DNA of 63,163 nt, taken from the NCBI RefSeq assembly GCF_001039355.2, contig NW_019774103.1, positions 541,164 through 604,326 on the forward strand. Reading direction: 5' to 3'. The stretch is from Lingula anatina (Eukaryota; Brachiopoda; Lingulata; Lingulida; Lingulidae). This document shows, one piece after another, positions 12,323 through 24,300 of the stretch; position 1 is the first letter of the stretch, and every line of letters begins with the position of its first letter. The position numbers were made by a program, and so were the translations under genes. The notes below the pieces were generated by a model. That model saw nothing but the letters and a program-made list of their open reading frames with translations, was not told where the DNA came from and made no database searches.

Positions 12323-15300
12323 CCTTTAGCAAATTGGCCCTTCAAGTCAAAGGGGTCTAAGAACAAACTGGCCAAAAGCAGATAGGAGGACGGTAAATGA
12401 ACAGATTAACAAAACGATACTGGTTCGTCTTTAATTTTACTTGCAAGTAGCATGAATCCAGTGCTATGTCAAAAAGTGTTAACCTGTACTACAGCCTGTC
12501 ATAGGTCAGCATTGTACATGTGTACTGTAAACTTACTTGGCCTAAAACAGAGTCATCCATCCTGGTACCATTGCAAGTGTGGCGTCTCTGAATTTCATGA
12601 ATCACACAGGAAGGTCTGGAGAGCTGCTTCACGGCACGAGAAAACTCCAACCTTTCCTCCTCCTGTCAAAATGAGAGAATATAATAACATGATGTCACAT
12701 GTAGTTGTATGAGTGGTAAATTTCAGAGTATAACTTGCCACTGACGGTCAAAGCCCAATAATCATACATATATTACAGTTTTTAGATGAAGAGCCTTATC
12801 TGTTGAACTAAATCAAAAATAATCCCACTTACGATAGTCATGGTACCACTGTCGGATGCACTAGGAGGCTCACTACTGCGAGGAGACGACTCGCTCTGCG
12901 AGCTACTGATACTCCAGCGAATGCCAAGATGGGCTTTGTCTGCAGCATCAGCACTCATCGGCTCATCCTCTAGGCTGCGGGGACTCAGCAAGTCACTGTC
13001 GCCATCAGATCCAATGGAAGTGCCAGATACAGTACGCTTTCGCAGAAACTCGTGCAAATTTTTTTGGTCACGTGGGGAAGCACTTAGACATACCTCTTCT
13101 TTGCCTTTAGTGTGAGTAGTGGCATCTTTCTGTAATATCAGGCACAAACCTATTTATATATACATTTATGGTCAATTATACAGGCTGTTACCAGATTGTT
13201 CACTACAGAACCACTTATCATTCTGTTTAATTTTGCATTTTTTTAGTAAAAAAAAAAAAAAAAAAACTCAGCCAAACTATTACTCTTACCATCAACTCTA
13301 TGTACTTCTGCTGCAGCTTCTTCTCACTCTCTGCCAGATCAAACTTGCTGAGGTTGAGACTCTCACAGATACTGTTGCAGACATGGGAGTGAAAGAAAAG
13401 AGCCATGCCTTTCGGGCCCAGATTACCATCACCATACTCATGACCTGAGAAAAGACAAGCATAGTTGGTTAGTATATGTTATATAAGTAAAACTGCTGAT
13501 TCAATTCATCATAAAAACATTCAAACTACTGATGAAAATTCTATACAAATGAAAACTTAATAGCAATGGTATTATTTGTATATATATGGAAACAAGTTTG
13601 CATCATATCATTTTTAAAGATTTTATAAAGGTTTAAAGATTATATCAAATCAATAATTAATATTAGATAAATTACTCTCTTCTGTTTTTCTTTTAAGATG
13701 AGAATGTGCAGAATACAAGCAATATTCAATTATTCCAATCTGGTGGTCATTATTTTCTTTAAAGTGCCAATCATTAGATAATGTTAATGTGTCTTATGAA
13801 CTGTGAAAGTTTTCAAATGAAATCACAAAACCCAAATTATCTGGAGAAAAAAATTGTACTGGAAATTCAATTTATCTGGTAAATTATCTTCAAAGTTATT
13901 CAAGAGGAGATGTAAGGCAAACAAGATGGTGGGAGAGATAGATAGCAAGAAAGACAAGGATAAATGTTTTACTGAGTGCACATGTATAAAATTTGCAAAA
14001 AATAAAAAAATAAATAATAATAATAATAATAATAAATCACACATAGGTACAGGGTAATGTATGGCTTTTTTTGTCCAGGAATACTTGTGGAACCCATGTC
14101 CATATCCATATGTCATGCGTTCACATGTACCATTTTAAACATTTAGAAAAGCAGCAGTTTGTCATAAAAGCTTGAAAAAACTCAACAATACAGGAATTAA
14201 TGCTCAGCCTGATATCAAGCAGCCACCAATATTCCCCTCTTCCAATTTATTTTTTAAACAGTTTCCCAATCACTCCTCTACAAATTTCTACTGGATATAA
14301 CATAAAACAGCACTGACCATTTTTTGTTTGGAGGGGCTATTTCTAAAACTACCTTCCTATTCAAACTTTCTTGAAAACATCATCTAAGTAACTATGGAAT
14401 TAAGATAACTTCAAACTGTAAAAACAAGTTATCAGTAGCACAGCTGGTGAAATATAAGCACACTCTTATTCGGAATAACTATCAAAGAGATTGGAAAATA
14501 AAAACAAGGCTCAGCTTCCTCACACAGGCAATATGTACCTACCAGAAGAAAGATCATATGCTGAAGAAAAAACACCAAGAAATGAAAATTATGAGTTTAC
14601 TAATGAAAATTAAAGTCTGATGAAAAAAATAAAAATAAATATTAAAGATCATAAAAAATAAATACATCAATAAATAAAAAAACATATTCAAACCATATTA
14701 ATTTCTTTACAATGGCAACTTAATAAATTAAAAATTGCATCATGCACAATGACTTTGCTCTTTTCCTTTGATCCGGGGAGACAGGATACTCAAACTTTCA
14801 AACTTTATGTTAGCAAACTTTAAGATTTCAGATTTCCCCTGTTTATTTTACTTACCTGTACAGATAAAACAGAGCCATTCTACAGACAAAGTCAACATAC
14901 AAAAAGCTGTGATACATTTTAAAACATCATGCCCAACTAGGCAAATCAAAGGCATCTGCTGTTATTCAACATCGTCTTTTATAATTTTACTCTGAAACAT
15001 GGAATCACTGAGTCTTAAATAACCACCAAGTTACATTTTTACAGGAGTCACGGGACTGTTAAAAAGTCCCTAAACAGCTGACAATACTAATCAAGCTCCA
15101 TGATCACCATGCATTGCAGTTAAATTACATTACATCTACTGTTAAAATACAGCATATGCCTTGTTTGCCTTGACAGCTGGTTGGGTCCACTCACCTCCAG
15201 CAGTGTGTATCTGAGGGTCAGTGTACAGGTCACCCACTCCCTGGATGTCCACTACAATCAGCTGATGACCAGAACGCTCAAATGTGAAGTGGCTAAAGGC

Positions 15301-17387
15301 CTGAAGAAGGTACAAGTAATATATCAAAAATATGGCTGCACCATATCTGGTGTCATGAGTAAAAACATCTATCATTTTTGAAGGATAAATGCATGTCTAA
15401 GTGTACTATATGTGCATATAAAGAGGTAAGTCTATAAAGCAGAATTAAGAAACTTAAATCCTGCTGATAAAATTATTTTTAATCAGGCAATTCAAAATAC
15501 CCCGCAGTAAAAATAACAATATTGTTTCTACCTGTGTTGCAAGTTGCAAGCAATTTTGCGAGTACTTCTCAACATCAAAAGCATCTACATACAAAAGTCT
15601 TGCAAACAGGTCAAATGAGAAATTGCTTCAAAAAGCAATTCATTAAATACATCTAAACACTGAAACAATGTGGATTATCAAATAACAAATATACTTCTTT
15701 CACATAGCAAAACAGTAAACAAGTCTTTTCAGTTCATTACTCCTACATGACCTTGAGAGAAGGTCATGACCTTCAGTGAAGGTCATAAACCTCAGACCAC
15801 TGTGGACACATTATCATTAGTACCATCCCGTTCCTCATACTGTTGTTGCCAATGCTGAAGGATCAGCGCCAGGTGGTCTAGACTCCCAATATTTCCCACC
15901 TGTTCTAAAATACCTGTGCAGATGATCTAAGAGCCTAACAGGCGAAGGTAAACAAGTCATAATGTGCTTTCAGGTCATATGCCAGTACATAATGTTAACT
16001 TTATGGTGGTGGAAGCTGCCTGGTATAGCTACTGAGTAACTAACCACGGCTTTGTACAACATACAGCTAAGCACAATAGCAAAGCTGTGATATGTCTCAA
16101 AAATCAATGGTACTTTTTACCTGTAAAATCACTAGCACACTCACCTGTGGTGTGAGGCGTGATGTCTCCTCTACGAAGCCCGAGTTGGAGTTGTATTTGA
16201 TGTATTTTCCCTCTATGAAGTGCTCCAGATGGTAAAGAGGGCAGCCTTCACGGTTCTTGAACTCCAGAACGTACATTTGGAATATGTCAACCTGGAAGGA
16301 AGAGAGTAAAAATAATTGAAAACTGCCTTTATTTCATGTTATATTTGCATTTGTGAGAGAAAGGTTTAAATTCAGAATAATCAGTAATCCTTAGCAAGTT
16401 AAGAAATCACTGCAATGGAAAATAAATGTTCTTGTATCAATTCCTCACTATGTAAGAATGAAACAAAAATTCAAACGGGCACATAAAACATGCTCGAAAA
16501 ATGAAGCTTATGAAAACAAAATGCTTTCAAACAAGTAGAAGTATACACAGGTGGACATTTCTCTTGTAATTTCTCAGGTGATACATTTGGCGTTCAATTT
16601 GATATATTCCGTCTATTTTCAACATTTTCCACACAGTTGAAGAGCAACATCCTGCATGGATCAATACAAATGTCTTATTCAGCAGTCTGATTCGCATGTA
16701 GTTCAAACTATGGACTCTTCACTAATGCCATTAAGGGATTCATAACAGGAAGCGTATCAATAACAGTGCATTGTCATGCAGCCTTCTTGAACCTCTTAGA
16801 CAAAATAACATGTAGACAGAGATGGTAAAACATAAATAAGTCATAAATATAACATAAATATAACATTAATGTCATAAATAAGTTCCATTTCAGGCCCATG
16901 ATTTTTCAGGCTGAATGGCTGTTAACATTTTGCCTTAATGTGACATAATCTGCAAAAGACTACAAAAACTTGGGACTTCCAGACAATTTTTTTCTGACAT
17001 TTGTATTGATTAATGAATGTAAAACATTATAGAAATGGCAAAACATTATAGATGACTAGAAAATTCACACTTAAATCTAGTCCTAGTTGGTCTATAAAAA
17101 TTTTTTATAAAACATTTTAACTTGCAACAAATTAATTAAAAGTTAAGAAATTAGGACAGCATAAAAATTTTGTAGTCAAACTAAACCCTGCTACAGGCAA
17201 GTAAAATTGGTCTGAAAGTCGACCAATTTATATTCTTGATATAACCTGCATGATCTATATACATTACATAATTCATTTTATACAGTACCACAATGCTGTC
17301 ACTTTGCTGTGAGTGTAGGAGTTTCATTAAGCATCCTGCCACTTCTGCAGTGATTTAGCTGAATATACTATATCAATGTACAGAAAA

Positions 17388-17418
<31 letters not shown>

Positions 17419-20400
17419 ATATGATACAATACTTTCTAAGGAGTTTCTGAATGGAATACTTACCTTCATTTCTCATACAAATACAAATTAATTCTATGTA
17501 AAAAACACGAGACCCTTAACAGGGTACGATGATCAACAGTGCTGCCATCTGTATTTTTTTTACCTTCTTAGGTGGATTGTGTCTATCATACTCCTCTCCC
17601 CAGAGTTTTGCGTCCATCTGTAGACGAACATCCTCAAAGTAAACCTCTCTGTCAACATCCTCCATGTACCTCTTGGCGACATAATTTGAAGCATGCCTCC
17701 AGTCTCCAGAGAGAGACAGGGTGGACATTTTCTTGCTGGAATTATAGAAAAACTTTCTTGTTGATATCACATTTAATTCTACTACCACCATCCACTATAG
17801 CTATCACAGTCATAACATTCCTTCCATCCAACAATTCTCTTAGAGAGATGAGTTACATAAATTAAATTATAATTGCGCCATTAAAGTTATCATACTCATA
17901 AAAATTTAATGATGTACATGAATATACATTTGCCATTTTTTATTTTAAAAAAATTAAAGGTGGGAACACAATCAATTTTTGTCTATGCAGTGATTGTGCA
18001 GATGCATTTACCAGCTTATTTTTTTATGAGCAAACATTTACATCAGTAGTGCTTGTGTGAAGGTATTATACACAGTGGGGAGGATTCATGACTGTGGCAC
18101 ATGTACAGCAGCAATTTTATTAAAATAGGTTCTACATTCTTGAAGGCAATATGGTCACAATACGGTAATATGCCAAACAATTCGACCAAGATTAATTAAT
18201 TAATTTCATGGAAATGTCAGTTTGGTCGAATTGATTAAAATACAGCAAATGGAAACCTTTGATATCGTCGGATTGTTAGGGGCATCTGCCAAAACGTCCA
18301 TCTTTCCGGAAGTATTGCATTTTACTGGAAGTGTTACGCAAGATAAGCCGCAATTTTCGCCTAACACGTGTTTCAGGCATGTTTTATCCTCCTGAAATCT
18401 TATTTTGCTGTGTACAATATGTGCTAACATTACTTAACATTAAAAAAGACGACAATAATAATTTTTAATTATATATTTCCCTCACCTACGATCACTTTCA
18501 TGATGCGCTTCACAAGTGGGACGAGAATTTCCCCGAAGACAGGTGTTGTAAACAAAGGCCGGTCACTTATATTTGAAACCGGTAGCTTTAGTGGACTTAA
18601 ACTAGTTATGTGATTTACGTACGCCCTATTTGAATTTTAATATGACAACTGAAATCAACCGTATTGACATTTTTTACCAGTCTGAGATCAGTTGTTTTCA
18701 ACCCGCAAGGCTTGCTCAGCGTCGAGGCGTACACGTACGTACTTCCGAAGAAAATTCAATCACCCGTATCAAAGAATACCGACTGGTACTCAAACGGAAA
18801 TCGGTGTAACTTCAAATTACTGTTAAGTATTTTATTTAAAAAACNGCGTGATGAATCAGTCAGTGAGGGCAAGTCTGCTTAATTAGCAAAATTTGTATGT
18901 CTATAAGCACTATTATTGTCATCGGGGGCAAAGGAAAAGACAGGTACGTCATGCTTCCAGATTAGATCTTCAGTTAATTATTTCTTCCTCATTGATGAGA
19001 GCTATTGAAAGGACAACAATTGACAAAGGGCCGAAGCATGCAGCATCTATTTCACTGGCTTGAAAATTTACCGAGTCTTGTCGACGATGTGGTCGAACAA
19101 TCGGAACAAGAAAAAAATTCTGCCCCATGATTTTGACGTATGGACTAATTGTTTGAGCCCAGAAAAATTAATTTTATAAAATAATTTTTGTGGTCGGATT
19201 GACTGGGCCCGTCGAAATGCTTGGCACATTACCGTAGGTGTTTGTCTGCAATCAAGAACCTACAGTTATTATTCTCCTTGCAGAATTACATAATGGATAT
19301 AATGTCACTCTTACTTCAAATCACTGATGTATGACTGTCAGCTGGAGAACCCTTTTAGAGTCAGTGGATCGATAATCCCAGGCACCGATCTACAGGCCAT
19401 CACATGTTGTTTACCAGAATGCCCAATGCTTAAGCCTAAGCCTAATTCCTGACTGACCTAAACAAATAATTTCTGGCGGACTAAACTTTTCAGCACTGTG
19501 TACCTTTAAATGACCTTTCAGTGTGTATTCTAACTGAACTATAACATTAATACCTAACTGATCAACTGCCCACTGTACTTTAAGGCATATATATATCAGT
19601 TTGAACATTATCAGTATTTTTACGCCAATGGAACAGTTTAGTATTTACATTTTTTCTTCAATCACCCGAAGATTCTGAATTTACATTAGATTCACAAAGG
19701 CAAAATTTTGTGCAAACTTTAAAAATTCTAACTGAAGACTACATCCTTTTTTCATAAAAACATTACTGAACAGTTTTTCTCTAAAAATATGATTCCAAAA
19801 TCCTTAACCTTATTTGATTTGGCTAATGGATATGAGATATATTATAGAAATTTGTACCAATTTATTACAGATTTGGTTAAAATCAGTTGTTGGTTGAAAA
19901 AAAAACCCATAATATCAGTCTGGGTCTGTTTGTTGGAACACTACGACATATGATACACATATACACACAATACTTTCCCTTTGCAGGCTTGTGTACCTGT
20001 ACAGCTGCCTACATGACACAAAGCACATTTTGATGATTATTTAAGTACACCTCTACACATTAACAATAACACATGTCCCTGATTCTCCAAATATATCTAT
20101 ATATAATGTAACGTACAGCTGTCATGTCTATATGTGTGGAAGTAGGCGTTTGTTTACATCTAGATTTGTACTTTTGACCTATATAATGCATCTCATCCTA
20201 TTTACTAGGCTCTGTGGAAATTTCCACACTGTTTCGGTCTTCTGCACCATATAAGTACTGTGTTGATTTTTTATATATGATTTGCTGAGTTTTTTTATTT
20301 TATTTAAGTGTACTGAAACCAGGCTAGCAAAAAGTAAGAACTAGATTTTCCAATGCAAGTTGCGCATGTATGTTTGAAAAAAAAGGGGGGGAACAGCAAC

Positions 20401-21327
20401 CTCTCTAGATCTCTCTACAATACTAGAATACAAAGAGTAGACCTGGGTTTCCCCCATACTGGGCACTGAAACATCTTGGATGAGTGGTCTAACTATCAAG
20501 TTGGAAATATCATGTAATGACACAAATATGTCTGAGTCACACCTTTACAAAAAAAATTCCAACTCCATCAGCACTGGATGCCTGCTACATAACCAATACA
20601 TCACCACATCACCTGTGAAGCTCGAAGATGAAAATCTCTAATGTGCAACCAAGACAAAAACTAACTTGGAAGCAAAGACAAGAAAGAAGATGGATTATGA
20701 ACAAACATGGCTGGCTCAGAAAAATTAAAGAAAGGAGGGAACAATTTTTTGTTTGTTTGTTTTTTTGGTCTTTGTGCAGTGATGGTTCAGTTACATTATC
20801 AGATAAAACTTAACCAGCAAACATAGACATTGTCAGAATCTAACACAACACCAAATACTGTCAGAGATCTATTATCATTCTAACTGGGAAGTAGACAGGC
20901 ATAGGGCAAATACTGATGATGTTAAATCTTTATCTTACTTTTACCCATTAAGAAAATGTCACTAATCCAAGTTTTCAATAGATAGATTGACAATGTACAT
21001 AATATTGTGGTAATGTTGCAGCACTGACAAGGAAGTGTTTCAGACAAGGGAGATATTACAGGCAACCATGTATTGGTGGAAGAGACAGAATGAGGGATGG
21101 AGTTTCCTGTAGCTTTTCAACTAGTTTCCACAGGTCTTTGTCCACTGTCCTTGCCATTTACCATGTTCACAACACAAACCATTTATTTCACTTTTTTTCG
21201 CACTCACTCTGAAACAGCAATTCCATTATGCAAAAAGCAAGTTACATAAGGGTTTTATGGACATCACTGCAAATGACAAACAAAAAGCAAGACAGTAATT
21301 TAGACTACAGATGGAAAAAATGCCACT

Positions 21328-21374
<47 letters not shown>

Positions 21375-24300
21375 TGTGTGTAAGCAAATGCAAAAAATGT
21401 GAAACTGTTGCATATATAGCTCTATGGAGTAAAGGTATTTTTATTTTTTAAAAAGGACTTTGGCACCTGTACATAAAAACTGACATATCATTTAACTGTG
21501 TCAAGCTTAGTGCACTGCAATGACATGACATCAGGCCATGGGCTCAATTCAAGGTTGATCTCAGACCAGCTTGACTACTGAATGGAAAAAAGCACATGGT
21601 GTACCGAAATTTGTGCACACAGTCAGATTGAAAACTTTATTGCTAGGGGTGAGGAGAGAAGAAAATTAGCGGAAATAAATTCCCTGTGCCCCAACCCCTA
21701 ACACACACCCATCCTAGATCTGTGTTTGCTACATGGCAATACTTTTTCTTTTAATTATCATTTAAGACACTCCAATTTTTTTTTCTATCTACAGTGGTCT
21801 CATTTACACTTTTAACTCCCTTAATAAAATAGGTACAGACATTTTTTAAAATCAGTAACATGGGCCTGCTAAGGTGATAATATATATGAGAATGTTTGTG
21901 AGATGCCATATGTTTACTACCATGATACCATGTAGTTTGGAGCACTATATACTAACATGCCCTAGCATGCAACTGTGTGGAATGCACTGTAAAAGGATAT
22001 GCCAGAACACCTGCATTTCACAAGTATTACTTTTTTGTATTTCTGACGAGAATATTAAGTTAATTTCTTCATCATCATTATAAAACTAAAAAATATACTT
22101 ATCTATAACCATAAACATGATGCATCAATTTCAACCCATCTACAAACAGTCAAACCAAAGACATGTAAGTTGACACCTTCAAAAAATACCCCTGTAAAAA
22201 CTTAAATTACCAATGATCCACCAGATCACACATGGATCCCTGTTGTATAAAATAGTTCCCTTAGTATTAATAAACTCATTTATTTATTCAATGCTGAGCA
22301 ACAACATGGCATGTGACTTTGGTTCAAAACTTTGGGTTTTAACAAGTGTGGTTCCTAGCATGCCATATGGCAGATCCTGTTGGGTACCACACAGAGACAG
22401 AGCCTTACTCATGACACAGGATAGGCAAGCTAAAACAGTGAATAAGGTGCACTATTACTAGTAAGTCATCTAAACAAGAAATACAGAAGTTGGTACTTAC
22501 AGTCGATAGCACTGTCTCATTGCTCCACGATTGAAAGGCTGAAAAGAAGAAAAAACCCATTTGAAATATCTCCAAATATTTATTTTTGTTACATTAATCT
22601 ATTTTTATTTTTCTGTTTATTTTAGTATTGTGTATTCAGTTTCCATCTGGCATATCTTTTAATTATTATCATGACACAATAAAATCATCATTTAAATAGT
22701 TATGGCATAGAGCAGAAGTACAATGAGGCAGATGATGCATTTTTAAAATCTGTTATGTCCACAGATTAATTCTATTGATAAGACTGGACGCTTCATCCAC
22801 AACCTTCTAACACCCCCTTCCTTCGTTCCCATCACTTCATAACAACACACAGGGGGAGTGGTTCGCTGCTTTACTTCTTCCTCCCACTACGACCAAAACT
22901 AAATTCTCAAGCAACCACACAATATGCTGTCTTCCGACATATATAGAAAGACACACACTAAGCACTCCTCTTACCCTCATATCTACTCAATATACCATGA
23001 TATATCATTTGTTTTCAAATTCTCAACANNNNNNNNNNNNNNNNNNNNNNNNNNNNNNNNNNNNNNNNNNNNNNNNNNNNNNNNNNNNNNNNNNNNNNNN
23101 NNNNNNNNNNNNNNNNNNNNNNNNNNNNNNNNNNNNNNNNNNNNNNNNNNNNNNNNNNNNNNNNNNNNNNNNNNNNNNNNNNNNNNNNNNNNNNNNNNNN
23201 NNNNNNNNNNNNNNNNNNNNNNNNNNNNNNNNNNNNNNNNNNNNNNNNNNNNNNNNNNNNNNNNNNNNNNNNNNNNNNNNNNNNNNNNNNNNNNNNNNNN
23301 NNNNNNNNNNNNNNNNNNNNNNNNNNNNNNNNNNNNNNNNNNNNNNNNNNNNNNNNNNNNNNNNNNNNNNNNNNNNNNNNNNNNNNNNNNNNNNNNNNNN
23401 NNNNNNNNNNNNNNNNNNNNNNNNNNNNNNNNNNNNNNNNNNNNNNNNNNNNNNNNNNNNNNNNNNNNNNNNNNNNNNNNNNNNNNNNNNNNNNNNNNNN
23501 NNNNNNNNNNNNNNNNNNNNNNNNNNNNNNNNNNNNNNNNNNNNNNNNNNNNNNNNNNNNNNNNNNNNNNNNNNNNNNNNNNNNNNNNNNNNNNNNNNNN
23601 NNNNNNNNNNNNNNNNNNNNNNNNNNNNNNNNNNNNNNNNNNNNNNNNNNNNNNNNNNNNNNNNNNNNNNNNNNNNNNNNNNNNNNNNNNNNNNNNNNNN
23701 NNNNNNNNNNNNNNNNNNNNNNNNNNNNNNNNNNNNNNNNNNNNNNNNNNNNNNNNNNNNNNNAAAAAAAAAAAAATAACCTTTCTATTCAAAAAAACTT
23801 TTTTAAGCCTCAAAATATTGCATTTGAAATAGCAGCTTTCCTTTAGACATATGATATCTTATCTTCACAATTATCTTATATCCAATTTATCTCTTAGACC
23901 CTGAGCTTTTTTTTTTCTCAAACAACAAATAAGTGCTTGAGCTTCCAAGTACCCTGATATGATCCTTGAATCTTTTTACCACATTCAGCTCATAAACAAG
24001 CCAGTTGCATATGTTTATCTACCGCAAAGGGGCTATATTCACTAGCTAAAGGGTCATTTTAGGACATGAAATTATAGTGTTTACTTGCTAAACAATAAAA
24101 CACTTCCCACTCCTTTCATTCAGCTGTCACACTGCTGACTGTATCATAAAATTAGTTTAATAATCCACACCTTAGATAAGTGGCAAATATCACCTTGCTG
24201 ACTGTCATGTAAAGAACATAATTTTCTTAATCTATGAACAAGCTGGCTGAGACATTTTAAAACAAGAACAGCAATCAGTGTGCCAACCTATGCCAGGACA

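Noticed and set aside
18430-18620. Possible alternative EEF2K first exon with ATG and donor GTGAGG
   Set aside because: Its phase would not join in frame to the exon at 17735, and it lies inside an inverted-repeat element.
22924-23832. Long frames over 23029-23763
   Set aside because: They are made of Ns in the assembly gap.
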